Positions 34,141-43,100 of a stretch of DNA of 64,000 nucleotides are shown piece after piece. Position 1 is the first letter of the stretch; each line of letters begins with the position of its first letter. This DNA is from an uncultured Actinomycetes bacterium. GTDB taxonomy: Bacteria > Actinomycetota > Acidimicrobiia > Acidimicrobiales > RAAP-2. The notes beneath the pieces are model-generated. The model searched no databases and was not told where the DNA came from. It worked only from the letters and a program-made list of their open reading frames with translations. Location of the stretch: contig CAIJYV010000022.1 in NCBI GenBank assembly GCA_903825035.1, positions 1-64,000 of the forward strand, in the 5' to 3' direction. The translations under genes and the position numbers were made by a program.

Positions 34141-35640
34141 ATGTCCATCAATGATGTAACTGGCCCATTCGGTGCACCCGTACCAGAAGGGGAGGTGTCC
34201 CAACAGCTACGAGCTGATGAGCTCAACCTCCTTGACGCAACCGCAGTAGCGGTTTCGTCGGTGGCTCCCGCCTATTCAATTGCATCCACCATGACTGCGG
34301 TATTTGTCATTGCCGGAATTGGATTGGCCGCACCATCGGTGCTGCTGATTTCATTTGTGCCGGTGATGTTCATTGCGTTGTCGTACTTCCACTTGAACCG
34401 CCGGAACCCTAACTGTGGGGCGAGCTATTCGTGGTTGAGTCAAATTGTCAGCCCTGGAGTTGGCTGGGTCAATGGTTGGATCCAGGTCTGGACCTCGGTT
34501 CTTTTTTGCACGACGGCCCCGTTGTTGGCGGGCGGCTACACCCTGCAGTTCTTGCACACTGCGTTCAATGCGGTGAGTGCGTCGAGTGTCAACAACCCGA
34601 AAGATGTCGCGGTCGTGGCGGCCCTGTGGTTGTTCGTGGTGGTAGCTATCTGTGTGTACGGAATTCGGTGGACCACTAACGCCCAGTGGGTGATGGTGAT
34701 AATCGAATACATCGCCGTCGTCGGTTTCTCAATTGGGGGCATCATCAAGGTGCTCGTTTCACATCCCGTCCACTCACTTAACTTTTCCATCGCGTGGCTG
34801 AACCCCACGCACATTCACGGGTACGCCGCGCTCGCTTCGGGATTAGCGCTGGGGGTCTTTTTCTTTTGGGGCTGGGATACGGCGATGAATCTCAATGAAG
34901 AGTCGAAAGACTCCACCAAGATTCCGGGGCGCGCAGGTCTCATCTCAATGTGGCTCTTGCTTTTCGTCTTCGTGCTTAACTTTGTTGCGGCCCAGATGTT
35001 GCTTGGCTCTCACGCCGTAGCGAATCAAGGGCCTGAGGTGTTGTTTTACTTCGGGCAACAATTCGCAGGCAAGTGGGCAAGCTACGTCATGATCTTTGCG
35101 GTGCTTTCTTCGACGGTGGCGACTACTCAAACCACGGTTTTGCCAGCCGCCCGCATCACCTATTCAATGGCTCGCGACGGAGTATTTCCGAAGCTTTTTG
35201 GCACCGTGCACGAGAAGTACAAGACCCCCGCCCTCGGCACCGTTATCGTTGGCCTCTTGTCGATGTTCGGCATCTTGTTAACCACCTTTTCCTCGAGTTC
35301 TGCGAGCGTCTTCAATAACTTGGTTGCCAACATTGGCGTCTTGGTCGCCTTTTACTACGGACTAACGGGTCTGGCCTGTGCGTGGGCCTTTCGCAAAACA
35401 ATTGGACAGGGATTTAGAAACAATTTGACCATGGTCTATCTGCCCTTCATCGGCGGCGTTACCCTCCTTTACGTTTGCTACCAAGTCATGGTTTCGGGCG
35501 GTAGTACCGCTATTCCCGACATGGTGGTTTTGGGCTCGGGAATTCCTATTTATTTGTTGATGAAACTGCGGATAGGCAAGAGAACCCCTTTCTTTACCCA
35601 GCGGATTGTTTCCTACGACACCGTCGACGCAGCCGATTGA
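34141..35640 (+). CDS. APC superfamily amino acid/amine permease
   Basis: 499 residues and 12 membrane helices. The N-terminal region (DELNLLDATAVAVSSVAPAYSIASTM) and the central FFFWGWDTAMNLNEESKDSTKIPGRA pattern are typical of the APC superfamily members that accompany amine-catabolism genes. GAGGGGG lies upstream of the ATG. It is the second gene of the plus-strand arm and probably imports the substrate of the cluster. It differs in sequence from the permease at 15392. Confidence 0.85.
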   Translation: MSINDVTGPFGAPVPEGEVSQQLRADELNLLDATAVAVSSVAPAYSIASTMTAVFVIAGIGLAAPSVLLISFVPVMFIALSYFHLNRRNPNCGASYSWLSQIVSPGVGWVNGWIQVWTSVLFCTTAPLLAGGYTLQFLHTAFNAVSASSVNNPKDVAVVAALWLFVVVAICVYGIRWTTNAQWVMVIIEYIAVVGFSIGGIIKVLVSHPVHSLNFSIAWLNPTHIHGYAALASGLALGVFFFWGWDTAMNLNEESKDSTKIPGRAGLISMWLLLFVFVLNFVAAQMLLGSHAVANQGPEVLFYFGQQFAGKWASYVMIFAVLSSTVATTQTTVLPAARITYSMARDGVFPKLFGTVHEKYKTPALGTVIVGLLSMFGILLTTFSSSSASVFNNLVANIGVLVAFYYGLTGLACAWAFRKTIGQGFRNNLTMVYLPFIGGVTLLYVCYQVMVSGGSTAIPDMVVLGSGIPIYLLMKLRIGKRTPFFTQRIVSYDTVDAAD

Positions 35641-35679
35641 GTAGCGTAGATATCGACTTGAGAGAAAGGGTGATCAAAG

Positions 35680-36798
35680 ATGATCATCGGCGTACCCAAA
35701 GAAATTAAGACTGACGAAAACCGCGTGGCCATTACGCCCGCGGGCGTCAAAGAGATGGTTGGTGCGGGGCACCAAGTCATTATCGAAAAGAGCGCCGGAG
35801 TCGGTTCTTCGATCTCCGACGCGGATTACGTGAGTGTTGGCGCAACAATCATCGACAACGTCGATGATGTGTGGGCCACCGCCGACATGGTGATGAAGGT
35901 GAAAGAACCCATCGCCCCTGAATACCCACGACTGGGCGCACGAAAGGACCAAGTCCTCTTCACTTACTTGCACCTCGCCGCCGACAAGGCCTGCACCGAC
36001 GCAATGGTTGCGGGTGGCAACGTCGGAATCGCTTACGAGACCGTACGTCTCGCCGATAACTCGCTGCCACTGCTTACTCCGATGAGTGAAGTGGCTGGTC
36101 GTATGGCACCACTGATGGGTGCGCACCACTTGATGCGCCCAGGTGGCGGCAAGGGCTCCTTGATTGGTGGCGTGGCCGGAACTTCAAAGTCCAACGTGGT
36201 CATTATTGGAGGCGGAGTAGCGGGATTCAACGCCGCACAGATGGCTCTCGGTTTGCACGCGAATGTAACGATTCTCGACCGAAACCTCGAGCGCTTGCGT
36301 CACCTCGACGCCACCTTCGACGGAAAAGTCCAGACCATGGCCTCATCGTCGCTGTCGCTCGAAGAGGCTTGCTTGAGCGCGGACATCGTAATTGGTGCTG
36401 TCCTCGTGGTTGGAGCCAAGGCTCCCAAGCTCGTGAGCAATGAACTTGTCTCGCGCATGAAGCACGGATCGGTTCTCGTTGACATCTCCGTTGACCAGGG
36501 CGGTTGCTTCGAGGCCACCAAGGCCACCACGCACTCGAACCCAACCTTTGAGCTCAACGGTTCGGTTTTCTACTGCGTAGCCAACATGCCCGGAGCGGTG
36601 CCCAACACCTCAACTTACGCATTGACGAATGCCACCTTGCCCTACGCCTTGAAGTTGGCGAACGAGGGATGGAAGAAGGCGGTCGCCACGGACAAGCCAT
36701 TGCTCGAAGGAGTGAATGTTGTCAACGGCGCGGTGACCTACTCGCCAGTCGCCGATGCGCACGGAATTGCCTACACTCCTGTAGAGTCTTTCTTGTAA
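35680..36798 (+). CDS. ald: Alanine dehydrogenase
   Basis: NAD+-dependent oxidation of L-alanine to pyruvate and ammonia. 372 residues, the family length. The start MIIGVPKEIKTDENRVAITPAGV, the catalytic Lys in VMKVKEP and His in FTYLHLAAD, and the dinucleotide fold VVIIGGGVAGFNAAQMA are all diagnostic. Next to a pyruvate-dependent aminotransferase it would recycle alanine to pyruvate. TAGCGT at 35642-35647 may give it its own promoter. A terminator follows. Confidence 0.95.
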   Translation: MIIGVPKEIKTDENRVAITPAGVKEMVGAGHQVIIEKSAGVGSSISDADYVSVGATIIDNVDDVWATADMVMKVKEPIAPEYPRLGARKDQVLFTYLHLAADKACTDAMVAGGNVGIAYETVRLADNSLPLLTPMSEVAGRMAPLMGAHHLMRPGGGKGSLIGGVAGTSKSNVVIIGGGVAGFNAAQMALGLHANVTILDRNLERLRHLDATFDGKVQTMASSSLSLEEACLSADIVIGAVLVVGAKAPKLVSNELVSRMKHGSVLVDISVDQGGCFEATKATTHSNPTFELNGSVFYCVANMPGAVPNTSTYALTNATLPYALKLANEGWKKAVATDKPLLEGVNVVNGAVTYSPVADAHGIAYTPVESFL

Positions 36799-36817
36799 AT
36801 TCCCTGTCTACCGATTG

Positions 36818-36850
36818 AGACGCATGGATTTATTCCATGCGTCTTTTTCT
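36818..36850 (+). terminator. Terminator after ald
   Basis: Stem AGACGCATGGA / TCCATGCGTCT (36818-36844) with a short AT loop and a T-run. Confidence 0.88.
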
Positions 36851-36873
36851 TTACCCCCTGTAAGAGGACATTA

Positions 36874-38376
36874 ATGTCAAAAAAAACTGAAAATAACGTG
36901 GTGCACGCCGAAGTGGCTGACCCTCGTCGCTGGTTCGCACTGGTAGTTATCGCCATTGCCCAGCTGATGGTGGTGCTCGATGCTTCGATCGTGAATATCG
37001 CCTTGCCGCACGCAGCCCTGCCAAAGGCGATGGGTGGACTTAACATTGCTGCGAAGGACTACCAGTGGGCCGTAACCGCCTACACCTTGACCTTCGGTGG
37101 ATTCTTGTTGCTGGGTGGACGCATTGGTGACTACCTGGGCCGCAAGAAGGCATTTTTGATTGGCTTGGTCGGTTTCGCGGCCGCTTCATTGCTGGGTGGA
37201 TTCGCTCAGAATGGCCCAATGCTCTTCAGTTCTCGCGCCCTCCAAGGTGTTTTCGGTGCCTTACTCGCCCCAGCGGCCCTGTCATTGATCTCCGTTACCT
37301 TCACTGACTCCAAGGAGCGCGCGAAGGCCTTTGGTGTTTATGGTGCACTTTCCGGTTTAGGTGCCGCAGTTGGTCTCATTTCTGGTGGACTATTGACTCA
37401 ATACTTCTCTTGGCGCTGGTGCATGTTCGTCAACACCCCGATGGCGATGATTGCCTTCTTCCTGGCCCTTGGCAATGTTAAGGAATCGAAAGTCGAGGGT
37501 CACCCTCACTACGACGTACCTGGTGCGTTGACCGCAACCGCGGGAATGATCTCCATTGTTTACGGTGTCTCACAGGCCTCGACCAACTCTTGGGGTTCGA
37601 GCACTGCGTGGCCCTTCATTGTTCTTGGTGCGCTCTTGCTCGCGACCTTCTTGAATATTGAGTCGCGCAAAGAACAGGCCCTTATGCCGATTCGTTTGAT
37701 TAAAGACCGTGTCCGTGGTGGCGCCTACTTGGGTCAGGTTCTCGTAGCGCTGGCATTGTTCGGAATGTTCCTGTTTATGACGTTCTACTTCCAGCAGATT
37801 CACGGCTACTCGGCCGTACGTTCGGGACTTTTGTTCTTGCCTTTCTCGCTAGGTGTAATTTTCTCAGCCATTGTCGCTAGTAAGTTGCTGCCGAAGTTCG
37901 GCCCACGTCCTCTCGCGACCGTTGGCACGGTGATGGGCGCTGGCGGACTCTTCTACCTGTCGCAGATCACCGCAACCTCCAGCTACGGACTCCACGTTCT
38001 GCCGGGCATGTTGATTATTTCATTGGGCATGGGACTTGTCTTTGTTCCGACCTCGTCGACGGCACTTTTCAATGTGCGCCCGCAGGACACCGGTTCAGCA
38101 TCGGCAGTGCTCAACACCGCTCAGCAGATCGGTGGTTCGTTTGGAACCGCAATTCAAAACACCATCGCGGTATCGAGTGCGGCGGCCTTCCTTAAAGTTC
38201 CCCACATGGGATCCAAGTTGCTCGTCATGGCTGAAGCGCGTGTTCACGGATATGACATGGCCTTCCGGTTCGGTTCATTGATGTTTGCATTGGCTGCGCT
38301 CGTGTTCTTCTTTATGGTGAATATTGACCGTCACCACCTCGGTCAGCACGACGCTCCCGCCGGAGTTAGTCACTAG
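36874..38376 (+). CDS. MFS multidrug exporter, DHA2 (EmrB/QacA) family
   Basis: 500 residues and 14 predicted helices. Motif D1-like VLDASIVNIALPHA in helix 1, motif A GGRIGDYLGRKKAF, and the antiporter region LSGLGAAVGLISGGLLTQYFSWRW (motif C position) identify the DHA2 group. These proton antiporters export hydrophobic cations or other drugs. GAGG precedes the ATG. No regulator gene adjoins it. A GC-rich hairpin lies 15 nt after the stop. Confidence 0.87.
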   Translation: MSKKTENNVVHAEVADPRRWFALVVIAIAQLMVVLDASIVNIALPHAALPKAMGGLNIAAKDYQWAVTAYTLTFGGFLLLGGRIGDYLGRKKAFLIGLVGFAAASLLGGFAQNGPMLFSSRALQGVFGALLAPAALSLISVTFTDSKERAKAFGVYGALSGLGAAVGLISGGLLTQYFSWRWCMFVNTPMAMIAFFLALGNVKESKVEGHPHYDVPGALTATAGMISIVYGVSQASTNSWGSSTAWPFIVLGALLLATFLNIESRKEQALMPIRLIKDRVRGGAYLGQVLVALALFGMFLFMTFYFQQIHGYSAVRSGLLFLPFSLGVIFSAIVASKLLPKFGPRPLATVGTVMGAGGLFYLSQITATSSYGLHVLPGMLIISLGMGLVFVPTSSTALFNVRPQDTGSASAVLNTAQQIGGSFGTAIQNTIAVSSAAAFLKVPHMGSKLLVMAEARVHGYDMAFRFGSLMFALAALVFFFMVNIDRHHLGQHDAPAGVSH

Positions 38377-38390
38377 GTTTGCAACGACTT

Positions 38391-38424
38391 GCCCGCCACC
38401 CATTGGGTGGCGGGCATTCGTTAT
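38391..38424 (+). terminator. Terminator after DHA2 exporter
   Basis: Stem GCCCGCCACCC / GGGTGGCGGGC (38391-38415), 3-nt loop, then a T-rich tail (ATTCGTTATTTT). Confidence 0.75.
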
Positions 38425-38432
38425 TTTGTGGC

Positions 38433-38438
38433 TAAAGT
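38433..38438 (+). promoter_or_regulatory. Leaderless -10 box of the peroxidase gene
   Basis: TAAAGT ends 7 nt before ATG 38446; no Shine-Dalgarno sequence. It excludes the upstream in-frame codon at 38389, which lies in the terminator. Confidence 0.5.
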
Positions 38439-38445
38439 TACGGCC

Positions 38446-38928
38446 ATGAGTATCTTCCAACAACCAATCGCCACCCTCTCTGGTGAGGTCACCTCACTCG
38501 AGCCCTACCGCTCCAAGACCCTGTTGCTGGTGAATGTTGCTTCGAAATGTGGACTCACTCCGCAGTACACGGCTCTCGAGGAACTGCAGCGCAAGTACGA
38601 GGGTCGCGGATTTAGCGTCATCGGATTTCCCTGCAACCAGTTCATGGGCCAAGAACCAGGTACGGCTGAAGAGATTCAAGAGTTCTGTTCGACCACCTAC
38701 GGAGTTACCTTCCCCCTGATGGAGAAGATTGACGTGAACGGAGAAGCACAGCACCCGATATACGCCGAACTCAACAAGGTGACCGATGCCGAAGGGTACA
38801 GTGGCGATATTCGTTGGAATTTCGAGAAATTCTTGGTCGCAAGTGACGGAACGGTTACCCGCTTTAATCCAGAAATTGAACCGGATGACCCCGTCATCGT
38901 TAGCGCTATTGAGGCCGCACTCAACTAG
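38446..38928 (+). CDS. Glutathione peroxidase-family thiol peroxidase
   Basis: 160 residues. Catalytic tetrad members are visible as Cys35 (VASKCGLTPQY), Gln70-region FPCNQF (Cys63, Gln65) and Trp124 (IRWNFEKF). A third Cys81 (IQEFCSTTYG) occupies the position of the resolving Cys in plant-type, thioredoxin-dependent members. Actinobacteria usually lack glutathione, so thioredoxin is the likely reductant. Reduces H2O2 and organic hydroperoxides, cytosolic. Confidence 0.88.
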   Translation: MSIFQQPIATLSGEVTSLEPYRSKTLLLVNVASKCGLTPQYTALEELQRKYEGRGFSVIGFPCNQFMGQEPGTAEEIQEFCSTTYGVTFPLMEKIDVNGEAQHPIYAELNKVTDAEGYSGDIRWNFEKFLVASDGTVTRFNPEIEPDDPVIVSAIEAALN

Positions 38929-38936
38929 TTAGATCT

Positions 38937-38957
38937 GACCTCAACTCTGTTGAGGTC
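38937..38957. repeat. Perfect inverted repeat between peroxidase and HAD genes
   Basis: GACCTCAAC-TCT-GTTGAGGTC, 9-bp arms and a 3-nt loop, with no T-run. It could be an RNA hairpin that stabilises the upstream message or an operator for the HAD gene 14 nt downstream. Confidence 0.5.
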
Positions 38958-38970
38958 AAGAAAAGAAATT

Positions 38971-39642
38971 ATGCCCCTCGCCGCAACTCTCTTCGATATG
39001 GACGGACTCTTAATTGACTCCGAGATTCTTTGGCACAAAGCCGAAGTTGAAATTTTTGGAGCCTTGGGCATACCCTTCGAAACGATTGACGCTCGAAAGA
39101 CGAAGGGGGCCTACGTCGACGAGGTCGTCAAATATTGGCGTTCAATCTACCCGTGGACTGGTCCTACCAACGAAGAGGTTGTCCGCAGTCTTCTGTCACG
39201 GGTGGGCGAGTTGGTTCGCACGGAAGGGAGACTCCTGCCGGGCGCTGAGCGAACGATTGCGCTGTGCGCCGAGCGAGGTCCAATTGCGTTGGCCTCTTCG
39301 ACGCCGAAGCCGCTCATCGTGGCGCTTCTCGATCACTTCGGACTTCGAGAGCGGTTCGCCTCTATTCACTCAGCGGACGTTGAGCCGTTCGGAAAACCGC
39401 ATCCCGGTGTTTTTCTCTCTGCCGCGGCGGCCCTCGGCGTAGACCCAACTAAATGCTTAGTCTTCGAAGATTCCCCGGCTGGAACCTTGGCTGGCAAGGC
39501 GGGGCGCATGACTGTCGTTGCCGTCCCGGTTCAAGAGGATCGAGATAATCCCGCCATCGCGCTAGCTGACTTGGTACTGAACTCGCTCGAAGATCTCGAC
39601 CCCGCTTGGCTCGATGAACGGTTTAGTTCAAGACCTTCTTAA
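38971..39642 (+). CDS. HAD-superfamily sugar-phosphate phosphatase
   Basis: 223 residues. Motif I is FDMDGLLIDSE (nucleophile Asp and acid/base Asp), motif II Ser/Thr in LASSTPK, and motif IV in FEDSPAGTLAG with the KPHPGVF lysine. It is closest in style to 2-deoxyhexose/hexitol-phosphate phosphatases (HxpB/YniC), subfamily IA. The true substrate is unknown. ATG 38971 places the motif at the usual distance from the N-terminus; the upstream codon at 38950 lies in the inverted repeat. The 3' end overlaps the convergent GNAT gene by 20 nt. Confidence 0.82.
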   Translation: MPLAATLFDMDGLLIDSEILWHKAEVEIFGALGIPFETIDARKTKGAYVDEVVKYWRSIYPWTGPTNEEVVRSLLSRVGELVRTEGRLLPGAERTIALCAERGPIALASSTPKPLIVALLDHFGLRERFASIHSADVEPFGKPHPGVFLSAAAALGVDPTKCLVFEDSPAGTLAGKAGRMTVVAVPVQEDRDNPAIALADLVLNSLEDLDPAWLDERFSSRPS

Positions 39643-40099
39643 ATTTAATTCCGGTGGGGTAGCTGTACGCTCCCGCAGGGAAATCGTCGACGGGCTCCCA
39701 ATCAATCTTTTCGTAGAGAGCGACCGCTTCGGGCTGTTTGATCCCGGTCTCTAAATAGAGTTCGCGGTATCCACGAGCCCGCGCGGATGACTCGACCTCA
39801 ATCATGAGTTGCTTGGCGATACCGTATCGGCGCATGTCGGGTCGCACCCAGAGCCGCTTTAACTCACCAATCCTTAGTTCGGGGTCCAAAATGGGGCGGA
39901 GGCCAATTCCGCCAACGGGGTGTTCTTCATGGCGAACGACTACAAAGGCTCCGAGAGGGCCGGACATCTCATCAGGGGAAAGTTTCAAGCGCTCCTCGCT
40001 GCTGCCGTAGCGACGCTCCAACTCGTCGATGGCGTTCCAAATCATGGCGAGGGCCCCCGCGCTAGTACTGGCCTCTTCTCGATAGGTGAATTCAAGCAT
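39623..40099 (-). CDS. GNAT family N-acetyltransferase
   Basis: 158 residues. The acetyl-CoA loop is LWVRPDMRRYGIAKQLM, with the strand-4/helix-3 region before it (VGGIGLRP) and YLETGIKQPEAVALYEKIDW after it. This is the standard GNAT fold. The acceptor is not predictable. ATG 40099 is chosen over the 51-nt longer frame because TACGAT ends 6 nt before it. Divergent from ileS, whose -10 box lies only about 25 bp away. Confidence 0.82.
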   Translation of the reverse strand: MLEFTYREEASTSAGALAMIWNAIDELERRYGSSEERLKLSPDEMSGPLGAFVVVRHEEHPVGGIGLRPILDPELRIGELKRLWVRPDMRRYGIAKQLMIEVESSARARGYRELYLETGIKQPEAVALYEKIDWEPVDDFPAGAYSYPTGIKFKKVLN

Positions 40100-40105
40100 T
40101 GGTAA

Positions 40106-40111
40106 ATCGTA
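40106..40111 (-). promoter_or_regulatory. Leaderless -10 box of the GNAT gene
   Basis: TACGAT on the minus strand ends 6 nt before ATG 40099. Confidence 0.5.
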
Positions 40112-40133
40112 GGGGCAGAGCGCATTACTTCGG

Positions 40134-40139
40134 TACGAT
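40134..40139 (+). promoter_or_regulatory. -10 box of ileS
   Basis: TACGAT predicts a start near 40146 and an 18-nt leader holding AAGGAG (40153-40158) before GTG 40164. No T-box leader is present. Confidence 0.45.
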
Positions 40140-40163
40140 GGACAAATCATCTAAGGAGAATCC

Positions 40164-43100
40164 GTGTTTCGCCCCATCAGCGCAGAGTTTGATTTTGTGG
40201 CCCTCGAAGAGGCCGAATTAGCGCGCTGGAGCCAGCACGACATCTTTGCCCGCTCTATGCAGCAGCGCGAAGGTGCTCCCGCTTGGGTCTTTTACGAGGG
40301 CCCACCCACCGCTAACGGCAAGCCCGGATTGCATCACGTGTGGGCTCGAATCTACAAGGACTTGTTCTGCCGCTATCAGACAATGCAGGGTCACTACGTG
40401 GCACGTCGAGCCGGTTGGGACACTCACGGACTACCCGTTGAGGTGCAGGTTGAAAAACAACTCGGTATTTCTGGCAAGAAGGCCATCGAAGAGCAGGTCG
40501 GTATCGCGGAATTTACACGGCTCTGCAAAGAGTCAGTCTTGACCTATATTGGCGAATTCGAAAAGCTCACCAGTCGGATCGGATACTGGACCGACATGGC
40601 GAATGCTTATTACACCTTTAATCCGAGCTACGTCGAGTCGGTGTGGTGGCAACTGCAGCAACTCTTCGATCGCGGTCTGCTCTACGAAGACTTAAAAGTA
40701 ATTCCATATTGCCCACGGTGTGGCACAGCACTCTCGTCGCATGAACTCGGTCAACCCGGTGTGTACACTGACGAAATTGACGAGTCTTGCTACGTACTTT
40801 TCCCAATCACTGACGCAGAACAACATGGTGGATTGCACGGTGCCAAGAACTTGGCCGTTTGGACCACGACCCCGTGGACACTTCTGTCCAACGTTGCGGT
40901 TGCGGTGAACCCTGAAGTGACGTACGCGGTGGTCGATGGCAACATTGTTGCGCAAGAACTTGTCGAAGCGGTCTTTGGCGAGGGCGCCACGGTGTCGGCA
41001 TCCATCAAGGGCAGCGAATTGGCTGGCGTTCACTACGAGCGACCTTTCACTGACGTGCCCTACGATGATGGCGTCGATGTTAATTACGTGGTGCTCGCGG
41101 ACTACGTAACGACAGAAGATGGAACGGGTCTAGTTCACCAGTCGCCCGCCTTCGGTGAGATCGACCGTCAAGTTGCTCGCGCCAACGGTCTACCCACGGT
41201 GAATCCAGTGGGACCCGATGGTGCGTTTACCAGCGAAGTTCCGTGGCTCGAAGGAGTCCAAGTTCGTGAGGCCAACCACCAGATCAACGATGAGTTGGAA
41301 AAGCGTGGTTTCTTGCTTCGTCGCTTTGACTACACCCACTCCCTGCCTCATTGCTGGCGTTGCGGTACCGTCTTGATTTACTGGGGCAAACCATCGTGGT
41401 ACATCGCCACCAGCCAATTTAAAGAACAGCTCATCGGGGAAAATGCCGGCATTGACTGGCACCCCGCACACATTCGTGAAGGACGAATGGGCGAGTGGTT
41501 GCAAAACAATGTGGACTGGGCTTTATCGCGTGACCGCTTTTGGGGCACGCCCTTGCCAATCTGGCGTTGTGAGGAAAAGCACTACACCTGCATTGGGTCA
41601 CGAGCAGAACTTTCTGAACTTGCCGGTCGTGACGTAAACGACATCGATCCGCACCGTCCCGCAATCGACGAGGTGGTCATTAAATGCCGTACCTGTCAGG
41701 GGCCAGCTAAACGAGTTGAGCCAGTCATTGACGCTTGGTTTGACTCAGGTTCGATGCCCGCCGCCCAAGTCGGGTACCCCTTTGTCGAAGGCAGCGAAGC
41801 AGCCATGCAGTTCCCCGCCCAGCTAATTGTCGAGGCGATTGACCAAACCCGCGGCTGGTTCTATTCGCTGCTTGCGGTAAACACTTTGGTGTTCGGTTCC
41901 ACCCCCTATGAGCACGTCCTTTGTCTCGGGCACATCGTTGATGAGAACGGTAAGAAGATGAGCAAGTCTCAGGGCAACGTTATCGACCCGTGGGATGTCC
42001 TAAGTACTCGCGGTGCCGATCCGCTGCGCTGGTGGATGTTCTCGCAGGGTTCGCCCTGGACCTCAACCCGTGCGGGTCTTGGAGCCATCGATCATTCGCT
42101 ACGCGAAACAATTGCGACTTGGTGGAATACTTACAGCTTCTTTACGACCTACGCGTCATTGAATAACTTTGACCCGAGCGATGCTGAGATTCCTACTTGG
42201 GAGAATCGCCCCGATATTGATCGTTGGATTCTTTCGAGATTGGAGTCGGTAACGGTCGAGGTAACCGATTCACTCGAAGGATACGAACCTCTTTCGGCGA
42301 CCTTGCCGCTAGCAGCGTTCATTGACGAACTTTCAAACTGGTACGTGCGTCGTTCACGTCGCCGTTTCTGGCGGACCGACCCCACCGCACCTCGTTCCGA
42401 TTCTCTGGCCGCCCAGGCAACTCTGCTTGAAGTCCTCCAACGCTTGACCTTGTTGATGGCGCCTTTTTGTCCATTCATCACCGACTCGATGTACCGCGAA
42501 CTGTTTGATGTCGAAGAATCAGACTCGGTCCACTTAGCTGACTGGCCGAAGAGTGAGCCGGCTAAGCGTGACCAAGAGCTTGAGCGAGCTATGGATGTGG
42601 CCCGTCGATTGACCTCTTTGGGTCGCGCCGCTCGCGCTGAGGCGCACGTCAAGGTGCGTCAACCTTTGGCTCGTGCCCTGGTCTTTATTCCTAGTGGGGA
42701 AGTTCACCCACCGGCTGGAATTGTCGAAGAAGAGCTGAACGTTGACCTGCTCGAATATGGGCAGGAATTGGCTGAAGTATTGAGTTTTGAATTGGTGCCC
42801 AACTTCCGCACCGTGGGGCCGCGACTTGGCGAGGCGGTTAAAGAACTAAAGCCCGCCTTGGCAGCTCTTGACTCGGTGGCCGCCGCTGATGCAATCGAGG
42901 CGGGGAATTCGATCTCGATAAAGCTCTCGACCGGAACCTTTGAGTTAAGTGGTGAAGATGTTGAGCTTCGCGTAAAGAGCCAGGGCGGGTTTGCCGTGTC
43001 TCGAGAGGGTGGCGAAGTGATTGCGCTTGATTTAACTCTGAATGACGAATTGCTTCGCCGCGGGTATCTGCGAGATGTTGTTAGACAAGTTCAGGACTTG

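Noticed and set aside
38937-38957. Rho-independent terminator after the peroxidase gene
   Set aside because: The hairpin is perfect but lacks a T-run; listed as an inverted repeat instead.
40140-40163. T-box leader for ileS
   Set aside because: The leader predicted from the -10 box is only about 18 nt, with no specifier or antiterminator.
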